From Clostridia bacterium (lineage in GTDB: Bacteria > Bacillota > Clostridia > Oscillospirales > Acutalibacteraceae), in assembly GCA_017439585.1 (NCBI GenBank), contig JAFSIV010000011.1, positions 1 to 38,837 on the forward strand: DNA of 38,837 nucleotides, given 5' to 3'. Shown one piece after another: positions 16,809 to 26,214 of the stretch. The number at the start of each line of letters is the position of its first letter. Within the stretch, counting starts at the first letter, position 1. Below the pieces are notes generated by a model. That model was not told the DNA's origin. It saw only the letters and a program-made list of their open reading frames with translations, and searched no databases. The position numbers were made by a program, and so were the translations under genes.

Positions 16809-17564
16809 TTATAATTTATATTCCATACCAAGCATTTTATATTTAGCTCCCGCCATAGAATTATAAGGAATTTCCTCAAAACTGCTATCGCCTATTATTT
16901 CCTTTATAGCCGTTAAATTTTCTTTTGTATCGGTTATATTGGGAATCAGCGGTGTTCTTATAATATAAGGCTTACCGCTGTTTTTAAGTATTTCAAAATT
17001 AGCAAGAATTTGTTCATTATAAACACCTGTATACTCTTTATGCTTTAAAGTATCAGCTATCTTTATATCCATTATAATGAAATCTAGCTTTTCTATTACC
17101 TTTTTAAAAATTTCGGTTTCAGCATAACCCGAAGTTTCAATGCATAGATTATAACCCTTTAATTTATCGCAAAGCTCCGATAAAAATTCAGCCTGCATTA
17201 AAGGCTCGCCGCCCGAAAATGTAAAACCTCCAAAGGTATCACCTAAAACATTTGCAGATTGTTTTAGTTCTTCTGCAAGCTCGTTCACAGTAACATCTCT
17301 GCCAACAATTTCGAGGCAGTTTTCAGGACAAGCGTGAATACATTGTCCAAACGGTTTACATTCAGGATGGTCGCACTCGGTCTGACAGTTTTTACAGCCT
17401 ATACATCTTATTTCCTTATACATAAGCTGAGGTTTCATACTCAATCCCTCAGGATTATGACACCAACGGCACCTTAATGGGCAGCCCTTAAAAAACACGG
17501 TTGTTCTAATACCCGGTCCGTCATGCACCGCCATCTCTTTAATATCAAATATAGTTGCTTTCAT
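16809..17564 (-). CDS. Glycyl-radical enzyme activating protein (radical SAM)
   Basis: Radical SAM protein of 251 residues that would abstract hydrogen from the glycine of the neighbouring GRE. The SAM-cluster cysteines are C28, C32 and C35 (GCPLRCRWC), preceded by DGPGIRTTVF. An inserted ferredoxin-like domain holds C54, C57, C60, C64, C75, C79 and C83 and likely binds two auxiliary Fe-S clusters, as in activases of dehydratase-type GREs. The GGE motif is FSGGEP. It starts 3 nt after the SGNH gene with no good ribosome binding site, so it probably depends on coupled translation. Confidence 0.93.
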   Translation of the reverse strand: MKATIFDIKEMAVHDGPGIRTTVFFKGCPLRCRWCHNPEGLSMKPQLMYKEIRCIGCKNCQTECDHPECKPFGQCIHACPENCLEIVGRDVTVNELAEELKQSANVLGDTFGGFTFSGGEPLMQAEFLSELCDKLKGYNLCIETSGYAETEIFKKVIEKLDFIIMDIKIADTLKHKEYTGVYNEQILANFEILKNSGKPYIIRTPLIPNITDTKENLTAIKEIIGDSSFEEIPYNSMAGAKYKMLGMEYKL

Positions 17565-17567
17565 ATT

Positions 17568-18323
17568 TTAAAGAAACATCATCTTAACAGCGCGAGCATT
17601 ATATTCGCCTATTTTTTTAGCACCATTCACATTAGGATGCAACCCGTCTATTAAATCTCTGCCGTTTTCTCCTAATTTTTCGTATATACCGCAAATACCG
17701 CAGTTAAATGTATCAATAAACTCAACATCCGAAATTATATCGCATACACTTGCCATTAAATTTCTTTTATAAAGAATTGAATTATACGGACGGATTTCTT
17801 CAACCGCTTGTATTGGCGAACAGAAGCAAATCTTGGCATTAGGATATAATCTGTCTAAATTTTCATAAATATATCTCATCGCACCCGGCCAGGTGTAACA
17901 ATCCACTTCCTCAGAAGGCAATATAAAACCCTCTGTAACAAATTGTTCTTCAATCGCATCTATATCGCATTTTTCCTTAGTGAAGGTATCATTAGTACCT
18001 GCGGCAATAAAAATCAAATCAAATGCTTCAAAGTCGGGATTATAAGAATAGTTTTTATTATTCGGGTCTTTTGCTCTTAAAACCTTCTCTACCTGATTAC
18101 AAACAACATTTTGGTCATAATCTGTATTATCGCCTAAAAATACAGGGTTACCGTCAAACTCAACCTCTTCGTTGTTTGATAGTCTAGCTCCGTTAACCGC
18201 AAGATTAACAAATAAGGAAGGCTCGATTATTTCGTTAAAATACTTAACCCAACCTCTGTCCGTTGTGTTTAATGCAGTTATGCTATCGCCTAAAAACAAA
18301 ATTCTTTTATTCTTATAACTCAT
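17568..18323 (-). CDS. SGNH/GDSL-family hydrolase
   Basis: Esterase-like protein of 251 residues. Block I is FLGDSIT with nucleophile S14, block III is AAGTNDT, and block V is DGLHPN with the catalytic D/H pair. There is no signal peptide, so it acts in the cytoplasm. It is placed between the GRE and the GRE activase, so it is probably part of the same pathway, perhaps removing an acyl group from the substrate. The AGAGGTT ribosome binding site overlaps the GRE stop codon region. Confidence 0.87.
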   Translation of the reverse strand: MSYKNKRILFLGDSITALNTTDRGWVKYFNEIIEPSLFVNLAVNGARLSNNEEVEFDGNPVFLGDNTDYDQNVVCNQVEKVLRAKDPNNKNYSYNPDFEAFDLIFIAAGTNDTFTKEKCDIDAIEEQFVTEGFILPSEEVDCYTWPGAMRYIYENLDRLYPNAKICFCSPIQAVEEIRPYNSILYKRNLMASVCDIISDVEFIDTFNCGICGIYEKLGENGRDLIDGLHPNVNGAKKIGEYNARAVKMMFL

Positions 18324-18334
18324 AATTTTAACCT

Positions 18335-20317
18335 CTATACAGTATAAGTTTGTCTTGAAATTACATGGTCTTGATATTCTTTATCAAGCTCAACAAAATA
18401 AGCACTCCAACCCCAAATACGAACAACTAATTGTCTATAATTTTCAGGGTGAATTTGAGCATCTTTCAGTTTATCAATATTAACGGCATTAAGCTGCAAT
18501 TGATGACCGCCTTTATCAATAAATGCTTTAACAAGCATACCAACCTTTTCAACGCTTTCTTCATCAGTAAACAAGGACTGATGGAATTCAAGGGTTAGCG
18601 GGCCTCCGTTTATCGCTCTTTCAAAATGAGGCTTGGTCATTGAGCCTATAACCGAAACCGGACCTTTAACATTAGCAAAAAGACTAACCGAGAAGTTAGT
18701 TCCGAGCGGTTCGCCCTTTCTTCTGCCATCAGGAGAAGCACCGAGCTCATCAGCGTGCCATAAATAATACATAGCACTGCCTGTTCCCGCTCTGAAAATT
18801 CCACCGCGCTCGTTCTTTTTACCCTCTAAGGCATTTGCAAAAGAATCAAGCAAGCAAACCGCAATACTATCAACATAATCATCGTTATTTCCAACCTTAG
18901 GACTTTCAAAACGAAGCTTATGCAAGAAAACACTGTCATTTTCGAAATCACAGTCTACCGCTTTAATATAATCCTCTTTTGAAATTGATTTTTCCTCGAA
19001 AACATATTTCTTAATAGCGGCAAGGCTATCAGCAGCGGTTGCAATACCTGTTCCGTGAATACCGTAGTTATTATATTTACCGCCGTTATAAATATCGCAA
19101 TCCATAACAACATTCATAAAAGGCGACGGAATAAACCAAAGATTTTCAAGTCCCTTGCAGATTTCATCGCATTGATTTTGAATTCTAAGTTCAACCGCTT
19201 TATAAAAATCTTCATAAGTTTGAGAAGCTTCTAAATCTTTATGAAAAGCCTCATCAACCGCCCTTGCGTAAGATAAAGCGCCTATATTAGCAACATCTGC
19301 ACCAACAAAGGGCACTATAAATTCCCAACAAGCCGCAACGGTATAATTGGTTGCATCCTCATGAGAATATCCCAATTTTTCAAGAGCAGGTATAACAATA
19401 TCATCATTTGAATACTGAGGGAAGCCCAAGCCTGCTTTGGTTAAATAGCTTGCCTTAGTATATATTTCCTTAGTTGTATTTTTATTAACTCTCAAATTGA
19501 TTTTAGGGTCGATAAGCAAATTGTTTTCGCTGGCTTTAAGGCATAGCTCTGACAAGGTATTAAACACCTCGTCACCCTTTTCATCTATACCGCCAAGCAT
19601 CATACTTTGACCGTTATCACCCTGCTGAACTCCAACATATAAATCGCTATCCTTATTAAAGGAAAGGAAAAAATCCTCCAATAGCTCTAACGCGGTTTCA
19701 TAGGTTAAAACACCGTTATCCATATCGGCTTTAAGATATGGATACATATATCGGTCAAAACGGCCAACAGTATTATGATAATTTCCTTCCAACCATAATG
19801 AATAATGGATAATACGGAAGAACTGCAAAGCCTCTCGGAAGTTTCTTGCCTTGTATCTCGGCACCTGAGTTAAAACCTCAACTAAATCTGCTCTACCCTG
19901 CTTTTTAGCTTCTTCTAAATACTTATCAGAAAGAGCAATAATATTATCTATTGCGCGCTTGCCGTATTCGTCGGCAGTTTCGCGTTTTGCTAAAAGACCG
20001 TTAGCAATAGCATCATAATAGTTAGGAGAAAGGTTAGACATAAAGCCTAATTCATGAATATGATGCTTCTTGTTTATTTCTGCCCACTCACTGTCAGTAA
20101 AAATCGCGGGAAGATTTGAAACAGTGCGCAAAAAACAGATTTGCTCATTTTCTAAAATAACCGCTTTTTCCTCATTACATAATTTTTCAAAACGGTCTGC
20201 CATACGCTCAATAGGACTTAAATTCTTAGCAGCATATTCGCTTGCTAAATCCCAATCAACAGTATGACGGTATTTATGATGTTCTTTCGAAATGATAAAG
20301 TTTAACAAACCACTCAT
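18335..20317 (-). CDS. Uncharacterised glycyl radical enzyme (PFL/dehydratase superfamily)
   Basis: Radical enzyme of 660 residues, much shorter than PFL, CutC or glycerol dehydratase (about 750-850). The glycyl site is RIWGWSA with G636; the usual RVxGYSA has its tyrosine replaced by tryptophan. The thiyl site is AACWE, with C330 followed by E332. A cysteine with glutamate two residues later is the dehydratase/lyase pattern, not the double cysteine of pyruvate formate-lyase. GQSMMLGG and GRFDRYMYPYL are further family segments. The gene has a good AAGGAG site and sits in an operon with its activase, an MFS transporter and several hydrolases. The substrate is unknown; a polyol, sugar or related C-O/C-N bond cleavage is my inference. 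Confidence 0.9.
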   Translation of the reverse strand: MSGLLNFIISKEHHKYRHTVDWDLASEYAAKNLSPIERMADRFEKLCNEEKAVILENEQICFLRTVSNLPAIFTDSEWAEINKKHHIHELGFMSNLSPNYYDAIANGLLAKRETADEYGKRAIDNIIALSDKYLEEAKKQGRADLVEVLTQVPRYKARNFREALQFFRIIHYSLWLEGNYHNTVGRFDRYMYPYLKADMDNGVLTYETALELLEDFFLSFNKDSDLYVGVQQGDNGQSMMLGGIDEKGDEVFNTLSELCLKASENNLLIDPKINLRVNKNTTKEIYTKASYLTKAGLGFPQYSNDDIVIPALEKLGYSHEDATNYTVAACWEFIVPFVGADVANIGALSYARAVDEAFHKDLEASQTYEDFYKAVELRIQNQCDEICKGLENLWFIPSPFMNVVMDCDIYNGGKYNNYGIHGTGIATAADSLAAIKKYVFEEKSISKEDYIKAVDCDFENDSVFLHKLRFESPKVGNNDDYVDSIAVCLLDSFANALEGKKNERGGIFRAGTGSAMYYLWHADELGASPDGRRKGEPLGTNFSVSLFANVKGPVSVIGSMTKPHFERAINGGPLTLEFHQSLFTDEESVEKVGMLVKAFIDKGGHQLQLNAVNIDKLKDAQIHPENYRQLVVRIWGWSAYFVELDKEYQDHVISRQTYTV

Positions 20318-20345
20318 ATTCTTATAATCTCCTTAAATTCATAAT

Positions 20346-21551
20346 TTAAGCTTCTTTTATTCGTTTATTTATAAAAATGCTTATAACCGAACCGATAACT
20401 CCAACAAGCATAATTAAAACCCAAGAAATTATAACCCCGTTCCAATTTGAGAAGGAGGCAAAAAATGCATTAAGCATAGCCGCGGCGGCATAACCCGAAA
20501 AATCGAATACACCGTTGCCGGTTGAAACACTGCCGTATTTTGCGAGACTCGGTATATAAATACTCCAAAGCACCGTTGAAGCGCAGCCGGTTGTAATCTT
20601 AGCCAAAGCAAAAAGCAAAATGTTAAGAATCGGTATCCCTTTTGTGAAAATAAGCAAAAGGAAAAAGAAAGCAGAAAGCGCAAACATTAAAGCTTCAAGC
20701 TTTATATAGTCCTTAAAAAATCTATGATATATGAAAATACAAACAAACGGAGCTACTAAATTAAGAAGCGAAATCACCGAGAAAACTCCTGCGCTCATTT
20801 TCTGCGAAAGCTCTAAATATTCAGTCATATAAGTGGGTATCCAGAAGGTAATCGAAGATGTTGCTATCTCAACAATGGCAGCAACAAGCAAGAAAAAAAC
20901 GAAATTTGGAATAAAAAACAGATTTTTAAGCCCTTTAAAAATGTTTTCTTTTTTACTCTTAAAAGTTATAATTCCTTTCCTTTCAAGCACAGAAAAATAG
21001 AAAAAAGAGCCTATGCCCATAACCAGCGCAAATATAGCTGTTACATAAAACACCCATTGCCACTTAAACACAATAGCCAGTAAACTCGCAAGCAAAGGAC
21101 CTGCAAATGAAGCTACCGAAAATAAAACGCAGACCGTTTCAGCCGCAGTTGAAGACATATTCTCTGCAATAATTTTCATTAAAGGACCTCTGAGCATTGA
21201 AAGACCAAATCCGAGCATTGCAAAAGAGGCAATATTTAGAATAGGGTTATTCCAAACAGGAAATAACAACATTCCGCTGCCTGCAATAAGGCAACCTATT
21301 AAAATCATATATTTAGAGCGTATTCTATCGCCCAAAACTCCGTTTAAAAGCTGACCTATGGCATATACCGCAAAATATACGGTTGAAAATAATCCAAGCT
21401 CCGACTTTGTATAAATCTTTTCTTCAACAAGAGTCGGGGTTACAACACTTGTTATATTTCTTGAAAGATAGCTTACCAAATATGTAAAAATACAAATTGA
21501 ACCGATTTTAGCCGAGCTTTTAAACATATTATTCGTTTTAGTTAAAGACAT
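20346..21551 (-). CDS. MFS transporter
   Basis: Twelve-helix permease of 401 residues. The loop 2-3 motif GVLGDRIRSKY is clear, and a long charged loop lies near 200 between the two halves. The N-terminal SYLSRNITSVVTPTLVEE segment is reminiscent of the organophosphate:phosphate antiporter group (GlpT/UhpT-like), though I cannot settle this by eye. It is the second gene of the GRE operon, 28 nt upstream of the GRE, so it probably imports the GRE substrate or a precursor. Confidence 0.87.
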   Translation of the reverse strand: MSLTKTNNMFKSSAKIGSICIFTYLVSYLSRNITSVVTPTLVEEKIYTKSELGLFSTVYFAVYAIGQLLNGVLGDRIRSKYMILIGCLIAGSGMLLFPVWNNPILNIASFAMLGFGLSMLRGPLMKIIAENMSSTAAETVCVLFSVASFAGPLLASLLAIVFKWQWVFYVTAIFALVMGIGSFFYFSVLERKGIITFKSKKENIFKGLKNLFFIPNFVFFLLVAAIVEIATSSITFWIPTYMTEYLELSQKMSAGVFSVISLLNLVAPFVCIFIYHRFFKDYIKLEALMFALSAFFFLLLIFTKGIPILNILLFALAKITTGCASTVLWSIYIPSLAKYGSVSTGNGVFDFSGYAAAAMLNAFFASFSNWNGVIISWVLIMLVGVIGSVISIFINKRIKEA

Positions 21552-21583
21552 TTTGCTTTTCGCCTTTCTGATGCGAAATCTTA

Positions 21584-22663
21584 TTAATTAAATTTAATAA
21601 CAGATTTTTCAGAAACATTTCCGTTGCTATCGCAAAATACCGTTTCTAATGAATCTTTTCCTATAATAAGACCGCAACCTAAATGAAAATCCTTTTTCTT
21701 ATCAGAGCCAACAATTAAGGTGCAAGGCTGACCCAAATGGTCATATTCACTTCCGATTTCAGATATAAAATAATCATGTAAATGCCCTGCCAGCATAATA
21801 TCAGGCTTAACCCCATCTTTTAAAAGACTAGCCCATTCAGAGTAAATTTCCTTTTCAATATCAAAGGGTGATTTTAGCAAAAGAGTAAACGGATTATGAC
21901 TTATAACCATTTTGCAGGTTATTCCCTCTTTTTCAAATTCCTTTGAAGCAATAATATCTTTTATAAACTCAATCTGACGCTTTCTGAAATCATGACAGCT
22001 AACAGTAAATCCGTATTCTGCATGACTGTCATCCTTATCCTCGCCGCAGTCTAGCACAATTCCCCAGATAGAGCCTACTTTGAATGAGTAATAAGTATTA
22101 CCTTTATCGTTTGGAGTGTATTCCGCCATACTTTCGGCAAAATAGCCTCTTAAATCGTGGTTTCCGCGAGAAAATACGGTTGGCTTCTCGCCATGAGTTA
22201 TCCTCTCTATTATCTCGTAAATAACATCGTAATTCTCAATAGCACCACTATGGTCGGGAATATCACCGTTTAAAATAAGCAAATCAATATTCCCAAAGGT
22301 TTCAGCCGCTTTTACAGGCTCATTTACCATATTATGAGTATCAGCAATATGATAAACTCTGGGGTTATCATAAGGCACAGGATAAAAATCAAACTCGGTT
22401 CTAACCGTTTCCTCGGTTTCGGGGAAATAAGGCTTACGGTCGATAATTTCCCGCTCGCAAACGGTGTATTTCCCAGCTTTATCCAAAACCTGTTGAGGCA
22501 CTGTAACTCTATGAATAGTGCAAATAGAACGCATTATTCCGTTTTGCTCATCGCAATAACGCTTTCCGTCTATCTCAACCCAAAACAAAGACGGTTTTGT
22601 TACAGGAACCATTATCTGATAATTATTACCCACCGCAAAAACCGCAGGAGAAGTTTTAAGCAT
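21584..22663 (-). CDS. Calcineurin-like metallophosphoesterase with N-terminal beta domain
   Basis: Protein of about 359 residues. The metal motifs are HIADTHN, LNGDIPDH, RGNHDLRG, VISHNP and LAGHLHD, in normal order. The first 110 residues look like a beta-sandwich as in purple-acid-phosphatase-type proteins. No signal peptide is seen. ATG at 22663 follows AAGGTGGGG; a GTG five codons earlier overlaps that site and is less likely. It is the first gene of the GRE operon, so a phosphodiester or phosphomonoester probably enters the pathway here. Confidence 0.87.
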   Translation of the reverse strand: MLKTSPAVFAVGNNYQIMVPVTKPSLFWVEIDGKRYCDEQNGIMRSICTIHRVTVPQQVLDKAGKYTVCEREIIDRKPYFPETEETVRTEFDFYPVPYDNPRVYHIADTHNMVNEPVKAAETFGNIDLLILNGDIPDHSGAIENYDVIYEIIERITHGEKPTVFSRGNHDLRGYFAESMAEYTPNDKGNTYYSFKVGSIWGIVLDCGEDKDDSHAEYGFTVSCHDFRKRQIEFIKDIIASKEFEKEGITCKMVISHNPFTLLLKSPFDIEKEIYSEWASLLKDGVKPDIMLAGHLHDYFISEIGSEYDHLGQPCTLIVGSDKKKDFHLGCGLIIGKDSLETVFCDSNGNVSEKSVIKFN

Positions 22664-22710
22664 AAAATAACACCCCACCTTATAACTAAAAAACTATATT
22701 ATATAAGCAT

Positions 22711-22739
22711 ATTATAAATTATTGTTAATTTATTGTCAA
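22711..22739 (-). promoter_or_regulatory. Consensus promoter of the eight-gene GRE operon
   Basis: Minus-strand -35 TTGACA (22734-22739), 17-nt spacer, -10 TATAAT (22711-22716), a perfect sigma-A match about 45 nt upstream of the metallophosphoesterase start. The eight genes downstream have gaps of 3 to 32 nt and no internal terminator, so this is likely their common promoter. No operator-like palindrome is evident here. Confidence 0.85.
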
Positions 22740-22778
22740 TACAAAAAGGTTATAAATATCATACCATTTTGTTATATT

Positions 22779-24014
22779 CTATATTTTTTCAATCTCATTT
22801 GAAAGAGCTATATAAACGCCTGCCGTCCAACCCATCATTTCAACCTTTGCCTGAGTTTTATATTCAGGGTTTGCAACCTTACCGGTAACACCGTCGTACT
22901 TCTCCCAGAAGCAATCGGTTTCCTCGTAATTTGCCTCAACAAGCTTAACATACTTAGTTGCAATTCTAAGTGCTTCTTCGTCATAACCGTAATTTTTAAG
23001 AGCAATATACATAACAAACTGCAAGGGTGCCCAAACATTAGGATAATCCCATTGGAAGCTCAAACAGTTTTCCTTAACACCGCAAGCCACGCCATATTCC
23101 TGTTCTAAATCTTTAAGGAGCTTAACGGTGCTTTCAGCCTCCTTACTGCTTGCCATATTAACAAACATTGGGAAAAAGCTTGCAATACTTTTATATTTAG
23201 AAAACTCATTTTTATCGAAATCAAAGTCCATAAAAAGACCTTCATTTTTGTTCCATAAAATTTCTCTAACCTTTTTAACTCTTAAATCGCGTCGCTCACT
23301 CCAAAGCTCTTCCTCGCCAAGACCTAAAATTTCTGAAAATACCCTCATATTCTCCTCAAAATCATAAATAAGCGCATTTAAATCTATCGCATTGAAATGG
23401 TGACCGCGATTTACAAAACGAGACGAGCAATCCCAACCGCATTCGTAAATCGAAAAAGCGGCAAGACAGTTTTCCTTTTTCTGCTCATCGGTAACAATAT
23501 CCTCTAAATTGAGCTTACAGCGAACGCAAAATCTCTCTAAGGTTTTTTCGGGGTCTCCCTCTTTAACCTCAAAGCCTAAATAACCGTTTAATCCGTTAGG
23601 AGCTACTTTATCGGTCTGCCAGAATTTATATTCCTTAACAAGAGTTTTATAGGCAGCCAAAAGCCAATCCTTATCCTTTGTAACCTCAAAAACGTCTCGC
23701 ACCATTCTTGATAAAAAGGGAGGTTGCGAGCGATTTAAATAATAAGTTCTGTTTCCGTTTGGCATATGACCGAATTTCTCAACCATATAAAGCATATTAT
23801 CAATATTGCTTTTAGCATAGGAAACCTTTCCTAGCATTATCATACCAATATTTGAAAAATATGTATCCCAATAATAAATTTCTTGGAAATGGTCGCCAAC
23901 GCAAGGCACAGTGTATTCAAAGGGAAGCCCTATAAGTGTGCCCTCGTCCTTTGGAGAATATCTTACCGTTTTATCAATATTTTCAGTTACAAATTTTTTG
24001 ATTTTTTCGTTCAT
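22779..24014 (-). CDS. GH37 trehalase-like glycoside hydrolase
   Basis: Alpha/alpha-barrel hydrolase of 411 residues. Both GH37 signatures are present in modified form: GDHFQEIYYWDTYF (40-53) and QWDYPNVWAP (321-330). The catalytic acid is D195 in ECGWDCSSRF, and the base matches E371 in FWEKYDG, both aligning with E. coli trehalase. It is shorter than TreA (about 550) and has no signal peptide, so it would cleave trehalose or a related alpha-glucoside inside the cell. It is the third gene of the glycosidase operon, 11 nt after the GH36 gene, with a GGTG-type ribosome binding site. Confidence 0.86.
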   Translation of the reverse strand: MNEKIKKFVTENIDKTVRYSPKDEGTLIGLPFEYTVPCVGDHFQEIYYWDTYFSNIGMIMLGKVSYAKSNIDNMLYMVEKFGHMPNGNRTYYLNRSQPPFLSRMVRDVFEVTKDKDWLLAAYKTLVKEYKFWQTDKVAPNGLNGYLGFEVKEGDPEKTLERFCVRCKLNLEDIVTDEQKKENCLAAFSIYECGWDCSSRFVNRGHHFNAIDLNALIYDFEENMRVFSEILGLGEEELWSERRDLRVKKVREILWNKNEGLFMDFDFDKNEFSKYKSIASFFPMFVNMASSKEAESTVKLLKDLEQEYGVACGVKENCLSFQWDYPNVWAPLQFVMYIALKNYGYDEEALRIATKYVKLVEANYEETDCFWEKYDGVTGKVANPEYKTQAKVEMMGWTAGVYIALSNEIEKI

Positions 24015-24025
24015 TTATATCACCA

Positions 24026-26203
24026 TTATTTTTTCTTTAAAACAATAATTTTGCTGGCATAATCTCTATCGGGATGAATTTTAATTCCAAATTGGCTTAA
24101 AAATTCGCCTGAATATTCTTTGCCGTTTTCATCGGTATAAATAGCCGCCAAATCCAAGCCTTTAAGCTTAGCATACTTATATGCATTATTAGGTCTGCCA
24201 CGCATAACATAAACACAAACGATAACGGTGTTTTCATCCTCAGATATAAACTGATTAACCGCAACATCACTGTTTTCAGGTGTTATAATGCGGTATAAAT
24301 CGCCGTTATGGAAAACATCAGCAAGCTTATGATAGGTCTTGATCTGCTCCTTAACTGCTTCCTTTTCCTCGTTTGATAAGATACCTAAATTAAGCTCATA
24401 GCCTAGCTGACCGCAAATTGCAACATCCCCTCTGAATTTAATTGGGGTTGTTCTAAAAACTTGATGGTTAGGAACAGCCGAAACATGAGCACCCATAGCA
24501 GAATAAGGGTAGCAAAGACTTGTTCCATACTGTATATCTATTCTTTCTAAACCGTCCGAATCGTCGCTGGTCCAAATCTGAGGCATATAGTATAAGATAC
24601 CGGGGTCAAAACGACCGCCACCTCCTGAGCAGCCCTCAAACAACACATTCGGGAAATTAGAGGTTAAATATTCCATTATGTCATAAAGACCGAGCATATA
24701 TCTGTGAGCTATCTCACCCTGTTTTTCACCGCTGAATGCAGGCGAGCCAAACTCGGTTATATATCTGTTCATATCCCACTTGATATACGAAATATTAACG
24801 GTTGAAAGAATTTCGCTCATAAAGCCTTTAACATAATCGCAAACCTCAGGTCTTGATAGGTCGAGTACTAACTGGCTTCTGCCGAGGGTTCTATCTCTGC
24901 CCCCTTGATGCAAGCACCAATCGGGATGCTCTCTATAAAGGTTGCTATCGGGAGAAACCATTTCAGGCTCAAACCAAAGACCAAATTTAAGTCCCTCATT
25001 ATTTACCTTTTCAGCCAATCCCTTAACTCCGTTCGGAAGCTTTCTTATGTCAGGAGTCCAGTCTCCCAAGGAACAGTCATCCTGGTCGCGTTTTCCAAAC
25101 CAACCGTCATCCAAAACCATAAGCTCAACGCCGAGCTCGGCGGCACTCTTGGTTATATCAAGAATTTTTTCCTCATTAAAATCAAAATATGTAGCTTCCC
25201 AGTTATTTATTAAAACAGGGCGCTTAATGTCTCGATATGCACCTCTGCAAAGCCTTGTTCTATAAAGCTTATGGAACTTTCTGGACATTTCGCCCAAACC
25301 GTTATTACTATAAACCAATACAGCCTCAGGAGTAGAAAAGGTTTCACCCTTTTCTAAAACCCAAGAAAAACCGATTGGGTTAATACCCATAAACGCGCGG
25401 GTTATATCATAATCCTCTTTTTGCACACCTGCAACAAAATTACCTGAATACACAAGGTTAAAGCCATATGCCTCTCCGTATTCCTCATTTGCTTCGGGAG
25501 AAACCAATGCAATAAAAGGATTATGAATATGCGAGCTTGTTCCCCTTATACTTTCAACCTGCATTGTTCCGCTTTTAACATAGGTTCTTTGCGGCTTGCG
25601 CTCTCTTGCCCAAACACCCGATAAATGAATAAAATCAAATTCCTTGCTATCGAAATCAACCGTCATACTCAAAGCCTTATTTAAACGGTAAGGCTTATCG
25701 GCGGTGTTCTCAAAAACAACCGCTCTGGTAATAACATTAAAATCCTCGTAAACACCGTAAAGCAAGGTAACCTTTAATCCCGAATAGGAATCTAAAAGGT
25801 GAATTTTGAGAGTGTTAACCTTATCGCCCTCCTCAGCATAAACCGAAGGCATACCCTCTACCTTATACTTTCCGTCTATTATCTCATAAGAATCGAATTT
25901 AAGGTTGGAAGCAGTGGTAAACTCACCGTCAACACCGTAAAAAGCGGGTGTTCTGAAATCGCCTCTGCCATATTCAGAATACTCCATTGTTAAATCATTA
26001 GAAGACATTTTCTTTCCGTTCCACATAATGTCGGTAGAAGAAAAGGTTCTTGTATAATTAACTGCGAGCATATCCTCCAAAGCAGGAACGCACTTTATAG
26101 CCTTGCCCCAATATAAATTTAATAATTTGCCCTCAAAAATGCCGATAACATAACTTGTATCGCGGGTTTTTAAATGAAAAAGATTGTTATTAAAAGTAAT
26201 CAT
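24026..26203 (-). CDS. GH36 alpha-galactosidase
   Basis: Protein of 725 residues that releases alpha-linked galactose from melibiose, raffinose or stachyose. The N-terminal beta-sandwich covers about 1-320. The barrel has NNWEATYFD, LDDGWFGKRD and GLWFEPEM. Nucleophile D477 lies in YIKWDMNR, and the acid/base aspartate is in TSDDSD (545-550). No signal peptide, so it is cytoplasmic. The ATG at 26203 has GAGGAG 7 nt upstream; the longer in-frame start at 26218 would put that site inside the gene. It lies 11 nt after the first GH36 gene. Confidence 0.95.
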   Translation of the reverse strand: MITFNNNLFHLKTRDTSYVIGIFEGKLLNLYWGKAIKCVPALEDMLAVNYTRTFSSTDIMWNGKKMSSNDLTMEYSEYGRGDFRTPAFYGVDGEFTTASNLKFDSYEIIDGKYKVEGMPSVYAEEGDKVNTLKIHLLDSYSGLKVTLLYGVYEDFNVITRAVVFENTADKPYRLNKALSMTVDFDSKEFDFIHLSGVWARERKPQRTYVKSGTMQVESIRGTSSHIHNPFIALVSPEANEEYGEAYGFNLVYSGNFVAGVQKEDYDITRAFMGINPIGFSWVLEKGETFSTPEAVLVYSNNGLGEMSRKFHKLYRTRLCRGAYRDIKRPVLINNWEATYFDFNEEKILDITKSAAELGVELMVLDDGWFGKRDQDDCSLGDWTPDIRKLPNGVKGLAEKVNNEGLKFGLWFEPEMVSPDSNLYREHPDWCLHQGGRDRTLGRSQLVLDLSRPEVCDYVKGFMSEILSTVNISYIKWDMNRYITEFGSPAFSGEKQGEIAHRYMLGLYDIMEYLTSNFPNVLFEGCSGGGGRFDPGILYYMPQIWTSDDSDGLERIDIQYGTSLCYPYSAMGAHVSAVPNHQVFRTTPIKFRGDVAICGQLGYELNLGILSNEEKEAVKEQIKTYHKLADVFHNGDLYRIITPENSDVAVNQFISEDENTVIVCVYVMRGRPNNAYKYAKLKGLDLAAIYTDENGKEYSGEFLSQFGIKIHPDRDYASKIIVLKKK

Positions 26204-26214
26204 AAAAATTCTCC

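Noticed and set aside
18335-20317. Pyruvate formate-lyase (pflB) annotation for the GRE
   Set aside because: PFL has adjacent active-site cysteines and about 750 residues. This protein has a single cysteine followed by x-E and only 660 residues.
24942-25265. Plus-strand ORFs of about 100 residues inside the GH36 gene
   Set aside because: They are shadows of the strongly supported minus-strand alpha-galactosidase and have no ribosome binding sites.
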